From Synaphobranchus kaupii (lineage: Eukaryota > Chordata > Actinopteri > Anguilliformes > Synaphobranchidae): 64,000 bases of DNA. Below the pieces are notes generated by a model, which did no database searches, was not told where the DNA came from, and was given only the letters and a program-made list of their open reading frames with translations. How positions within the stretch are numbered: the first letter of the stretch is position 1; each line of letters starts with the position of its first letter. A program made the position numbers and the translations under genes. Where the stretch lies: assembly GCA_029718625.1 (NCBI GenBank), contig CM056379.1, positions 51,543,579-51,607,578 on the forward strand, in the 5' to 3' direction. Positions 1 to 11,329 of the stretch are shown here, piece after piece.

Positions 1-677
1 AGACAAAGAATACCTTACCTAGACGCTAGCTAGCTAACGTTAGCTACATCGTTTCACTAAAATATCTACCTAGCAATCTAACGCAAGCAAAATTTGAACA
101 CATTCATTGATTCAGTCACAAAATTGAATAAACTCTTCTAAAACAGGTATCTGGTTTGCATTAGATAAGATAGATAACCAACTCGGCATCTGTCTTGAAA
201 TCTTTCTGGGCTCTAAGCTGTCTCCAACTTTCAAATGCAACTCAAAGATTTACCCGTGTTATAGCACGGCTCTGGTCTTGGAGCTTTTTCGAAAGAGGAC
301 AAGGCTTTTTAGGTTGGGTAGAATCTAGTACAATCTCAGTTGATCCAGTTTGTTTGCTTGCTTCCATGGCTGCAGCGTGCTGTGTTTGTGTGCCAATTTG
401 TTTCATATCTGGAAACCTGGGGTGTCGAAATGGGCAGTGGGCGGACTCAACTCGGAGACGATCAGGCAGTTGGCGGAGTCAACTCAGAGAATAGTGAATC
501 ACACAGGACAAAAACAGACGTTCCGACCCGGAATGGAAATTACAAAGGAGAACATACTGGCTATAGCATTGTTGTCAGAGAAGGCAGTATTTCGACTTGG
601 CATGTTTCCTTAATCTCTGATGACATATCATGGTCATTTTATGATTTAGTACAGTAAATGTGTTACATATAGCTCCT
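1..677. other. No gene recognised
   Basis: AT-rich DNA with GCTAGCTAAC words. Three overlapping plus-strand frames (195-657) show no domain, no shared splice signals and no family resemblance. Confidence 0.6.
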
Positions 678-681
678 TTAA

Positions 682-2698
682 CCCCTTTGCGTAGATGGCA
701 AATTTGGTAAATTCTCACCTATTTAGGGGGTGCTCTGTTTAAGGTTTATAATTATAAACTTGGCAAATGGCTTAAATAAAACAAGACAGTTGCACCATTT
801 ACAACACAAGCTTAGATTTGTTTATTTTCATAATTTAAGTCAAAATAAAGTGCCACAAATGCAAAGAAACATTTGGAAACATGCAAAAAACGAATTTGTT
901 TTTCTTTAGTTTGCAATGAAATACTGAGAGCTACATATGTGAAACAGGTAAATCTATACATTTCCTGGACCCTAAACTCCGTGTTGACAAGTGTACAAAA
1001 TCTGAGGATGATATGCAGAACTACTAAAGATCCATGATGCAAAATATAGGCAGTGTACCCTGTTGTCCATTATTGTCTCCAAATCTATCCACATGGCTAA
1101 ATTGTGCACTGCTCTAAATAATAAAATAATGATATATTTAACTACAAATCAACTGTTTTGGATCATAAAACTACCTTTTGCATCATTTCCAAGTGGGAAT
1201 TACTGTCTTTTCATCAGTATAGGTGGGTAGATATCTATGGGTCTGAAACCCTGTCCAATACATGTCATAAAATGTGTTTTGTACATTATAAAGCACATTA
1301 GCCCCTTGTGATGGTTTAAGATGAAAACATTGATATCACACTGTGGCACACACCTAAATATGTAGCCTAATCATTCACTCTTGTACCTCAATAAAACATC
1401 ACTTTTACCTGTACTCTACAGTATGTATTCCTTTGGCCTGGGATCACATTTTTCTGTAGTTTTTTAAATCTTCCCATTCATAATAACGCCAAGGAAAATT
1501 TTAACATTCATCTAGCACATATCAGCACACAGTAATTTGCCATGCCTTAAGTGACATGTAGCTATAGCCCAGGAAGATAAGAAGCCTAAAGCCAATATTA
1601 TGTACGATAACATTACAATAAAATAATATTCCACCAACAGGAAAATGCTGCCAAATTTTCTAGCTTCAATGAAAGTCGGTACATCAAACATAAAACATGA
1701 CTGAGGAATGAATGCTTAAACTATGGTGTGTGAAATGCACTCAAAATGCAAAAATAACCATATCTAACATAGCCTACTGGACAAGACAGTGATTGAATGG
1801 AAAAACGACGTACATATGTAGCCAGCGAGAAGAACCGCATATTACAAGCAGTACTTTTTTCATATTGAAGATGAAAAACTCCCATCAGTGAATGCATTTT
1901 CTGTAGCTGTTTGCGTCATAGTACATAGACTAGATTGAAAATGCTGTTACGCTGGGCTGTAAATTATCATTCAAAGCATCCAAGAAAAAATTGTGAACAC
2001 CGTTGAGAAGGATATACTGTAACCTATCGGATAAAACCATTGTGAATAAAAACAGAATGATGTGAAATAGGGCATAGGTAGGGCATATGGGGTACTGCCC
2101 ACAGACGTTCCAAATTGTGTATTAACGTGCTAAATTGGTGTGTATTTCTCAAATATATTGTCCAAGACAATAAATGATGACTGATTTTGGAAAGAAACAT
2201 CGCTATGTGTAAAACCAATGGTAGGATTGTATATTTATTTCATATTTAGTAGCAGATATTTATAGTAGAATGACATGGTATATGACACAATAATTTTGCA
2301 TGTTTATTTTGCATTTGAGTGAGCAGGGCTTTTCACTGATTTTTTGGCATACAGTCAGGCTATTGTTGGGTTTATCTTGTTGCTATGACGGAATTAAAAT
2401 TTTATATGATGAATAAATATATTTATGAACTGACACATAGACACTATTGTCCACTATGTCACGCATGGGTAGGTAGTTGCAGGCAAGACTGGGTGGGGGG
2501 TTGCTTGTTAAATGGACTTGCTACGGGACAATAGTGACACTTATAAACTCTGTATAGTTGTCACAAATCGTCTAGCAATAAAGATAAAATATGGAGTTTG
2601 TGGTTTCCACTCATAGTCTGGCTGCAGAAGCAACGAATGTCTCAGTTCAGCAAAATCTTGGTGCTGCGCCATGGTCACTAGGCATCTGTGCAAAGGGA
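682..2698. mobile_element. piggyBac-like non-autonomous element, 2.0 kb
   Basis: Bounded by TTAA on both sides (678-681 and 2699-2702). The ends are inverted: the left reads CCCCTTTGCGTAGATG and the right, reverse complemented, TCCCTTTGCACAGATG. TTAA target duplication and a CCC start are the hallmark of piggyBac elements. No transposase frame remains. The same family recurs inverted at 35190-39222, with fragments at 34708-34970 and 44085-44432. Confidence 0.65.
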
Positions 2699-2702
2699 TT
2701 AA

Positions 2703-4283
2703 CTGCTTTACTACTCATATATATTTAGGATTCATCTGGAGAGGACATAAACCTGTTTGCAGCCATCAATTTTATATAATTAAGGGACATCAGTTTAGAC
2801 TAAGGCAATGGCAACACAACAGTAAGAAAATGAGAAAAAGAGGTGGAGAGGAAATCTACTTGAGAGTATTGGAAGTATTCACCTGCACATGTGACTAATG
2901 GCAAAGTTGGAACAGGGTCAGCCTTATACAAAATTGTAACTTCATATAAATAATTTAAATATAACTTTATGAAACTATTTTTAAAAATATTCATTTACAT
3001 GTTCTGTTACTATGCAGCATTGTCTATACTATTACCTATGTATGCACCGTCAACATCTTGGGAAAAGGGATGCAAAACAGAAATTCCCCACAATTCCCCA
3101 CACCAGGCTATTTCCTCATTTAAAGTCTTGTTGCTGTCTTCTCCTCCTCTGCATCCCTTTTCATTTTATTTATTTATTTATTTTAACAACAATTTTTCTC
3201 CTCTCCCTTCCATCAGCTCCCTGGAATCTGTGCTATAGCCCATCAGTTACAGCACGGATTCCTGGAACAGATATGAGAGGCATCAGAAAAGTAGTTAACT
3301 ACACAGATGTTTATGAAAACAGTGACTTCTCTGATACCAGTTGACGGCACCTGCTATTAATAGCGGGGCTGTCCTTGGGTATTTTGTAAAAGGAGACATG
3401 AGCAGATTGACCATGAGTGAACAGCAGAGAGAAAGCAGGGGGAAAGGATATCCCAAAGATGATAAGGATAAAAGCACATTACTTGGTCCTGTTACCTCCC
3501 AGTCCCTGCCTGTCTCTGCTGCAACCCCCCTCTCACTGGTTATTTTTATCCTGGGCTTGATGTCACAGCAGCTGACCCCACAAACTGGACAGCCCCAGAC
3601 CTTACAAGGCCCAGACAGAGGACTGTTGCCAAGTGACCACCTGTGTTTTTACCATACCACTGAGGGCCTTCCTTTACAACGCATACTGCTTTTGTCATCA
3701 TTCCTACCACTGTTGTATTAACAATGACAGTTGGTTAAACCATTATATTGCCAATGCGTGAAAATCCCAAATGTGCTTAAATGTTGTAGGTTTGGTATCA
3801 TATAGTTAATGTTATTTTGTTAATTTATGTTACTTTATTTCATTTTATAGTTATATTATTACAAATACACTGAGACCCAAGTTTAAAGTGGGGTTTTATG
3901 TTAAACAACATAGTGATTTAAAATATACATCCAAAACACATCATTATATGTCTTACGACAACCAATGATGGTTACTGTATAATAGTTCACAAGCTACAAT
4001 AAAATATGAAGCACTAACACTAATACTGTCAGAAAATAAACTCTAATGTGAGGAAACCTGTAAGGCAAGGTACTATAACAATGAGACAATGAACAGGGAG
4101 CGTGGAACAGAGAACAGTGAGACATGAAGAGCCATACAATCGGTGGAAGAGGGACACAAGGACAGAGAAGGTCAGAAGCCTGAGTAACAGCTGCATGAGA
4201 GAGAGAGACGGAGAGAGGAGCAGAGAGGGGTTATGAAAGGATAGAAAAACAGAGGTAAAAGGAAGTAAGGAAACTATTACAAA
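2703..4283. other. Gene-poor stretch with an inverted duplicate and one candidate exon
   Basis: 2703-2880 is an inverted copy of 35010-35185 (see findings). The rest is simple AT-rich sequence, a TTTA run near 3168-3181, and a purine-rich patch at 4190-4260. No known gene was recognised. Confidence 0.5.
3214..3344 (+). other. Possible exon, unrecognised
   Basis: A strong pyrimidine tract and CCATCAG acceptor-like site stand just before 3214. One frame then stays open through PWNLCYSPSVTARIPG to RKVVNYTDVYENSDFSDTS and a TGA at 3342-3344. The acidic end after a basic RKVVNY motif looks protein-like, but I cannot name a family. A second open frame, 3341-3721 (126 codons), follows. It could be chance. 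Confidence 0.2.
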
Positions 4284-7131
4284 CCCCAATTCCAAAAAAA
4301 TTGGACAGTATGTAAAATGCACATAAAATCAGAAAGCAGTGATTTCTGAATTCTCTTTTACATATACGTATTTAATTGAAAACAGTACAAAGAAAAGATA
4401 TTTAATGTTTTACCTAATCAACTTTATTGATTTTTGTAAATATACGCTAATTCCGAATTTGTTGCCTGCAACACGTTCCAAAAAAGTTGAGACGGGCAAA
4501 AAAAAAAAAAAAGACTGGGAAGTTCAAAAAAACACCTGTTTGGAGCATTCCGCATGTAAACATGAGTGATGCTATCATGAGTATAAAAATGGGTATAAAA
4601 GGATATCAAAAAACTCTTGATATCTTATTTACAGGTACTCATTACTCATTTTATATTGAACTCTATGGAAAAATAAGTCAGGAGAAACAACCCTTCAAGT
4701 GATCCATGCATATCTGGCAGCAGAGTGATGGTTTGAGGCTTGTTTGATAGACCATTGATGACTTACAGCCATTTAGCCAACCATGGGTTCCATACTATTC
4801 TCGTGTAATTTACAGCTTAGTCTAGTCCCACCCCCCAATTCCCACAGAGATCCATTCAAATGCAGAGAGGCTATAGTATTGCTTGTAAGAGTACCAGTAA
4901 ATAAGATATCTGTCATGGTTTTGGACCCTGTTGTCCCATGCGGTCGTTTTCCTTGGTGGCCACGCGAGGGCGCTGCCCTGTTGGTAGATGCTTGCTCCGC
5001 CCTGCTGAGTTGGGGGAGTTTCTGGTTAAGCTTTTACACCTGTTGCGTGGTCACCTGAGAGTTATATAAGCCTACCGTTCCCTTCGTTCGGGGCTTCGAC
5101 ATTAATTGTTTGTTCTTTGTTATGTACTGTGGTGTATTGTTGGCTGTGAGTTATTCGTACCCTGTTGGCTACTCGCCTTTTGTTAACGTCTCTTTGTTGA
5201 GGCAGGGCTTATTTCTTGCTGGCTTACTAGTGGATTATCTCGTAGAAGTTTGGGACTGTAAAATCTCTGCTCTAGTTCGCCTGTGTGCGTTTTCCTCCGT
5301 GGATGGAGATTTGGGCGATGGTCGGAACTGTGTTCTGTTCGCCTCTCGGTGCATGTCGTCTCATGGGAGATCTGGCGTTTCGCTTCGGCTGGGTTGCTTA
5401 GCTTGTAGAAGTGTAGAGTAGCTGTTCTTTGTCCCTTTTCGCCGGTTAATGGTTTTCTTATAGAGAGACCTGGCGTGTTAGCTTCTACTGATTTCCGGGT
5501 TACGGTAAGCCAGTTAGTAGCTTGGTACGTTTATTCCTGTTTTGTCTCCTTCTCATAGACTGCGTTCTCCTTTGTTGTGAGTCGGGGTTTTGTTACTTAT
5601 TCCTTTACTGTGAGGCTAGGGCTTGTGTTTATTTAAGTTCGCGGAGTATTTTGGTTAGTAAGTTTTGGGACGACGGTGCTCCGTCGGCTCACCTGTAAAA
5701 TGTTTCTCATGTGAGATCGGGTGTTTACCCAGGTATGTTTGCTGCATTAGACTGCGAACTTATTTAAGTAGCCATGGAACGTTAAGTTTCTGTTCCTGTT
5801 TGCCTCGTTACCTTTCTCCTTATTAAGAGGCTAGGGCGCTTGTGTGATTAAGTGTGCGTGAGTCTTGTGGATTAGACTGCATACTTATTTAAGTAGCCAT
5901 GGAACGTTAAGTCTCTGTTCCTGTTTGCCTCGTTATCTTTCTCCTTATTAAGAAGCTAGGGCGCGTGTTTGAGCTAGTTTGCGTAGTCTCTTGTTAGTAA
6001 GTTATGGGACGACGGTGCTCCGTCGGCTCGCCTGTAAATGTCTCTCCCTCCTGGGAGATCGGGTGTTTGCCCAGGTACGTTTGCTGCATTGGACTGCGCA
6101 CTTATCTAACTAGTCATAGAACGTTAAATTTCTGTTCTTGTTTGCCTAGTTACATTTCTCCTGTCTGTGAGGCAGGGCTTGTGCTCGTGTTAGTCTGTTT
6201 AACCCATGGTAGGGTGCAGCTGTCCTGTTCATCGGTTTTTGTGCTTTCCATCTCTGTGTATAGGAGATGTGGGCGATGGTTCGGAACCGTAGTTCTGTTC
6301 GTCCTTCGGTGCAATTCGTCTCTTAGGGAGACTTGATGATATTGTGGACATGTTTGCGTGTGACTGCGAGCCTTGAAGCCGTGGAACGTTAATTATCTGT
6401 TCCTGTTCGCCTCGTTACATTTCTCCTGTCTGAGAGGCAGGGCTGGTGCTTGTGTTAGTCAGTTAGCCGTTGGTTAAGGTGCAGATGTCCTTCATCTTTT
6501 TGTGCTTTCCTTCTCCGTGGATAGGAGATGTGGGCGATGGTTCGGAACTGTAGTTCTGTTTGCGTGTGACTGCAAGCTTTTAAGCCACGGAACGTTGGAT
6601 CTGTTCCTCTCGCCTTCTCATACTATCGTTTTATTTTTGCTGTGTTTGTTTGTGTTTTATGTTGTTTTTACGCTCCCGCCCGTTATGTGTCTCGTTTCCG
6701 AGACAGGGCGCGTGTTTATTTCCGGCTGTTCAGATCCCTGTCTTTGTGCTCTACTGGGCGATTGGCAGTTAGCCGGTTAGTAGCGTTTTGTGTTCGTTGT
6801 CTTGTCTCCTTCCCTTATCTGCGGGGTATCCCGCCTTAGTGGCCTAAGGGCTTAATGATTCCCCTTGCTGCGTTTGGCTCCTCCCACCTCACACGTCACG
6901 CCCCATTACAATATCAAGAGTCCTTTGATATCCTTTTATACCCAGTCATGATAGCATTACCTGTGTAATGTTCCAAACAGGTGTTTTTTGAACTTCCCAG
7001 TCTTTTTTTTCCTGTCCCAACTTTTTTGTTGTAGGCATCAAATTCAGAATTCGCGTATATTTACAAAAATCAATAAATTTCATAGGGTAAAACATGAAAT
7101 ATCTTTTCTTTGTACTGTTTTCAATTAAATA
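4284..7131. mobile_element. Long-terminal-inverted-repeat DNA element, split by later insertions
   Basis: The left arm (4284-4622) and right arm (6911-7130) are inverted copies: matching segments include the poly-A/AAGACTGGGAAG region and the ATTTAATTGAAAACAGTAC region. The outer sequence resembles a widespread teleost repeat beginning ACAAACCCC. The right arm is cut at 7131 by a Sleeping-Beauty-like insertion into a TA, and the solo LTR at 4911-6910 sits at the inner edge of the right arm. 4623-4910 is the remaining interior and has no coding signal. Confidence 0.6.
4911..6910 (+). mobile_element. Solo LTR, 2000 bp, copy 1
   Basis: Starts TGTCATGG and ends CCCATTACA (TG...CA), flanked by a perfect 5-bp duplication ATATC (4906-4910 and 6911-6915). 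A TATA box TATATAAG lies at 5063-5070, about 150 bases in, so transcription would run on the plus strand. The body is made of imperfect repeats of modules containing GGAACGTTAA, TTCGGAAC and TCCGTCGGCTC. A second copy with different 5-bp target duplications is at 60489-62202. No internal retroviral or gypsy genes lie beside either copy, so both look like LTR-LTR recombination products. Open frames within it have no known domain. Confidence 0.85.
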
Positions 7132-7877
7132 CAGTTGAAGTCGGAAGTTTACATACACTTAGGTTGAAGTCATTAAAACTAATTTTTAACCACTCCGCAG
7201 ATTTCATGTTACCAAACTATAGTGTTGGCAAGTCAGTTAGGACATCTACTTTGTGCATGACACAAGTAATTTTTCCAACAATTGTTTACAGACAGATTAT
7301 TTCACTTTTAATTCACTATATCACAATTCCAGTGGGTCAGACGTTTACATAAACTAAGTTGACTGTGCCTTTAAACAGCTTGGAAAATTCCAGAAAATTA
7401 TGTCATGGCTTTAGAAATTTCTCATAGGCTAATTGACATTATTTGAGTCAATTGGAGGTGTACCTGTGGATGTATTTTAAGGCCTACCTTCAAACTCAGT
7501 GCCTCTTTGCTTGACATCATGGGAAAATCAAAAGAAATCAGCCAAGACCTCAGAAAGAAATTGTGGACCTCCACAAGTCTGGTTCATCCTTGGGAGCAAT
7601 TTCCAAACGCCTGAAGGTACCGCGTTCATCTGTGCAAACAATAGTACGCAAGTATAAACACCATGGGACCACACAGCCATCATAAGGAGGAAGGAGACGC
7701 GTTCTGTCTCCTAGAGATGAATGTACTTTGTTGCGAAAAGTGCAAATCAATCCCAGAAAAACAGCAAAGGACCTTGCTGAAGATGCTGAAGGGAACAGGT
7801 ACAAAAGTATCTATATCCACAGTAAAAGGAGTCCTATATCGACATAACCTGAAAGGCTGCTCAGCAAGGAAGAAGCT
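7132..7877 (+). mobile_element. Sleeping-Beauty-type Tc1 element, 3'-truncated
   Basis: Starts CAGTTGAAGTCGGAAG directly after a TA. The outer repeat recurs as an inner direct repeat near 7337-7355, the IR/DR layout known for salmonid-type Tc1 transposons. The 5' untranslated part and the first third of the transposase follow. The copy stops at 7877, where antisense DNA of a different Tc1 family begins. Confidence 0.9.
7519..7877 (+). pseudogene. Tc1 (Sleeping-Beauty-type) transposase, N-terminal fragment
   Basis: The start [14 protein letters not shown] and later VSISTVKGVLYRHNLKG match the paired-like HTH DNA-binding domain of this family. The frame is lost after about 15 codons, and a small deletion near 7680 creates a further stop. 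The catalytic domain is absent. Confidence 0.9.
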
Positions 7878-7924
7878 TTATTTTAAGAATGTGAAATATC
7901 AGAATAACCCACTCCCAGACCCCG

Positions 7925-8595
7925 TTCAGGGGCATTTCCTCTTCGGCATATGGCAACATAATCTCTTCAAGTATTTTGATGTATTCAAACTGATCCATGA
8001 TCCCTGGTATATGATAAATAGGCCCAACACCGTAGTATGAAAAACATCTCCATACCATGATTTTTGCGCCACCATGCTTCACTGTCTTCACAGTGTACTG
8101 TGGCTTGAATTCAGTACCCGGGGGTCGATGACCACTAGACCCGAAAAGAACAATTTTACTCTCATCAGTCCACAGAATGTTACGCCATTTTTCTTTGGGC
8201 CAATCGATGTGTTCCTTGGCAAATTTTAACCGATACTGCACATGCCTTTTTTTCAACAATGGTGCTTTACGGGGGCTTCTTGTTGATAGTTTAGCTTCGA
8301 TCAAACGTCTTCTGACTGTAACAGCACTTACAGGTAATTTTAGATCATCTTTGATATTTCTGGAGGTGATGATTGGCTGAATCTTTGCCATTCTGACTAT
8401 TCTTCGATCCGTTTTAACAGTAGTTGCTCGTTTTCTTCCACATGTTTCGGGTTTTTGTTGCCATTTTAAAGCATTTGAGATCATTTTAGCTGAGCATCCT
8501 ATAATTTGCTGCACTTCTTTATACGTTTTCCCCTCTCCAATCAACTTTTTAATCAAATTACGTTGTTCCTCCGAACAATGTTTGGAACGGCCCAT
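7925..8595 (-). pseudogene. Second Tc1-family transposase, 3'-truncated
   Basis: The frame begins [18 protein letters not shown] (ATG 8593-8595; an upstream in-frame ATG at 8644-8646 extends the ORF). It has two HTH segments, a GRKR hook, and the first catalytic aspartate in [13 protein letters not shown]. It stays open to EEMPL and then breaks where the other Tc1 begins (about 7925), so the second Asp and the Glu of the DDE triad are missing. Trp-Arg-Cys stands where the family has Trp-Gly-Cys. It is a Tc1 lineage distinct from the 7132 and 13616 copies. Confidence 0.9.
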
Positions 8596-8659
8596 TTTAC
8601 TTAGCAATTCAGAAGGAATTGGTTTATAATGATCTCTGTCACTCACTGTCCCTAAGACG

Positions 8660-9815
8660 ATGGCAGGCAGCTATATATTGTGCTGCCAGGTCACAGCACG
8701 TCCTCTCCTCTCCTAAGAGGATGGGGAGTTTTTGGATGTCTGTTAAATTTTTTAATTGAGATATCTCTGATTTATTTTGGGAAAATATTTATTTCTGATT
8801 TGATTGTATTTTTCGCATTTTGTGATAAAGTGCCGCTCCCTCTCAAATTCGTTGAGATGGCAATATTTCTCCTCCCAGAGTCTGTTGACTCTATCACGGT
8901 CACTCTGATCAAGCTGTCCTATTCCCCTGGCCCTGCCTCGCCCACCACGAACACGATTGTCGCTTTGGATAAAATTGTCTGCTAAATGACTGTAATGTAA
9001 TGTTTATGTAATGACTGCCCTTCACCCTTACTCTGGGGCCTGCGACCACTGGATGTTGATGGCTACAGAATGAACTGAGCAGAATTACAAAATTATGATT
9101 TTGAATTATTTTATGAAAATGAACAGTGGTCAAATTTACAGAGCAATAGCTAAGATTACTAACTTATATGCTTTGAGCATGTAACGTAGTCTCCATTTAC
9201 ATGATCAAGGTTTGGTCAAACTAGGTTTGACTATTCAACCATAAACAAACATCACGACAATAGTAGGGGTGTGCAGCGATGCCATTATCTGTATCTGTAT
9301 CTGTTGGACCATCAAAATTATCTGTATCTGTATCCGGATAAAAAAAACGGAAGTGGGCGGGGCTTCTACCGGAAGCGGTGTTAGATATAGGAAATCATAT
9401 TTTCTAGTCTAAAATTAATTTCTATTGCAATTTATGAGTATTCACCCCCCTCCCTGTCTTTTTTTCTTTTATAAGAACTATATTCTGGACTTTATACTTA
9501 TTTATCTAACCCCCCCACCCCCTAACTGGGGGACACTGAACAATAATTTTGGATAATAACTGGAAAAAAAATCTGAGGTACAATATATAATCAACCCAGA
9601 ATGAAAAGGCAGTTTTATAAAAACATGAAACCATTCCTTATACATTTGAATGGAAACGATTTCCACAATAACAAACCTTTCTGTCTGTTGTGATTTCATA
9701 TTGTACTTTTTTTACTATATGAACATGGAACCCCCCCCACATGACCTCTGTGCCCCCCCGCCCATCCCTCCCCTAGCTGCTGACAAACAATAATTACCCT
9801 ATTAATTATAATTAT
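8660..9815. other. No gene; repeat scraps
   Basis: Contains the SINE tail at 8955-9003, a TAGGGGTGTGCAGCGATG motif at about 9265 followed by TCTGTA repeats (possible DNA-transposon end), and C- or T-rich runs at 9445-9530 and 9730-9775. No coding signal. Confidence 0.5.
8955..9003 (+). repeat. 3' end of a teleost tRNA-SINE
   Basis: The stretch reads TTGGATAAAATTGTCTGC then TAAATGACTGTAATGTAATG. It matches the reverse complement of the complete copy at 58706-58934, including the start of the TGTAA-type tail. Confidence 0.6.
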
Positions 9816-9935
9816 TATTATTAGGGGTCCAAACACGTAGTGCTGGAACCCTATTGTTTTCGCTGGTTTTATTATTATTATTATTATTATTAGGGGTCCA
9901 AGCACGTAGTGCTGGAACCCTATTGTTATTGCTGG

Positions 9936-9970
<35 letters not shown>

Positions 9971-9975
9971 CCACA
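9816..9975 (+). repeat. ATT microsatellites and a duplicated 70-bp module
   Basis: The module AGGGGTCCAARCACGTAGTG...GGAACCCTATTGTT...GCTGG is present twice in tandem (about 9822 and 9892), each followed by an (ATT)n run. The module contains a short palindrome around CACGTAGTG. The sequence after it (to about 10700, with CCTGATGGTGGCGCTATAGA) has the look of a dispersed repeat. Open frames rich in Ile or Asn here are products of the ATT runs. Confidence 0.75.
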
Positions 9976-10786
9976 TTTGGTACAATTGCAGCAAAACCAC
10001 ATGATAACTTTTGCTGAAACTTTGCACACATTTACACACTGCGACACGACACATGTACAGCGAATTCCAACCCAATTGACCTGATGGTGGCGCTATAGAG
10101 ACAAAGTGAAATTTTATATTCTTTTGGGCTATAACCTTTGAACCGTTTGGCCTATCATCAAAATTCCTTTTGCCTCCAATTGTGGAAAATAACTTTGCCA
10201 TTAGGACCAATGAGGTCCGCCATATTAGATCTTTTGCAAATTTGCATTTTGTGAAAAACCTATAAAATCGAACTCCTCCGAGACCGTTTGACATATCAAC
10301 ATGCAACTCACACCCATTTGTTCAGGGGACGATTCTCCAAAAAAGCTAGGAAGCGATTTTCCGATTTTCCAAATATCCTTATTGCAGTAAGCCAATAAAA
10401 ATTGTTGTGGGCGTGGCTAATCACAAAAAACGCTAATACTCTTCAATTCTTCAATGGATATTAATAAAATTTGGTTTCTATATTTGCACTGAGCTTCTGA
10501 GCCAAACTCTAATGTATTGCCTCAATAGAATCAATTGGTGGTGCTATAGAGCATAATATATTTTTAATTCATAAAAAATCACCATTATTTTTTAGACATT
10601 TAAAACTTCCTGTAGTGATCAATTTCCTCATCTTGAACATATGTATGTCCCATATATGTCGCTGCCATCTTGGATTGGCCGCCATTTTGGAAATGCTATT
10701 ACCATTTCCCTTCATGAAAAATCACTGTTGTGTTTTGTGTCGTGATTTGTGTCATGATCAATCACCAGGCAACCACAGGTTGTCTG

Positions 10787-10851
10787 TTATGGCTTAGCGG
10801 TAAGAGCAATGGCTTGGTATGCGGGAGACCCGGGTTCAACTCCCACCATAG
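10787..10851 (+). repeat. tRNA-like SINE head, copy 1
   Basis: It resembles a tRNA: a box-A-like TTAGCGGTAAGAGC and a perfect B box GGTTCAACTCC (10833-10843), with short pairing ends TATGG/CCATA. A related unit lies 300 bases on, and both are followed by similar TTTTCTTTTC...GCTTTTCACA tails, so these are SINEs rather than working tRNA genes. Confidence 0.55.
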
Positions 10852-11092
10852 GTTGCTTTTCTTTTCAATGAAAACAATGGACAGTTTGTTATGCTTTTCA
10901 CACTTAATAATGTTCTTTTCACATTATTGCAAAGGCGAAGAGATTTTACTATATTAACTATTCACTGTTTCACTAGTACTTAAATGAGTGAAACAAATAA
11001 AGTTTTAATAAAGTTATTCTTTTTCCTGCCAAATTCTTCATCAAAAATGCTCAATACTCTCAACTAATGCTCCCTATACAACGCAACACCTG

Positions 11093-11156
11093 CAATGGCT
11101 TTGTGGGTAGAGCGATTGCTTTTGATGTGGGAGACCTGGATTCAAATCCCACCGGG
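11093..11156 (+). repeat. tRNA-like SINE head, copy 2
   Basis: GTGGGTAGAGCGATTGC and GGATTCAAATCC (11138-11149) correspond to the D-arm and B-box regions. The downstream TTTCTTTTCGACAA and GCTTTTCACA match the tail of copy 1. Confidence 0.5.
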
Positions 11157-11329
11157 TACCAAAGGTTGCGTTTCTTTTCGACAACACGACATGCGCTTTC
11201 TTATGCTTTTCACATCTACAAATCTTATTTTCACATTAATGGGGTAGGAAACACTAAAAGACATTTTTCGAGTTAATATCTAGGCATTGCCTCAGAGTGA
11301 AGGTCTCTTTCATGAATGTCTTCTCAAAT

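Noticed and set aside
195..657. Three overlapping short ORFs at the window start
   Set aside because: No domain and different frames over the same DNA.
5110..6839. Several 65-110 codon ORFs
   Set aside because: They lie within the solo LTR, share no domain, and are not kept between the two LTR copies.
9696..10084. Overlapping ORFs of 76-111 codons rich in Ile, Asn or Leu
   Set aside because: They are translations of (ATT)n microsatellites in several frames.
10787..10860. Functional tRNA gene
   Set aside because: The arms pair poorly, and a diverged sibling with the same tail lies nearby, so it is SINE-like.
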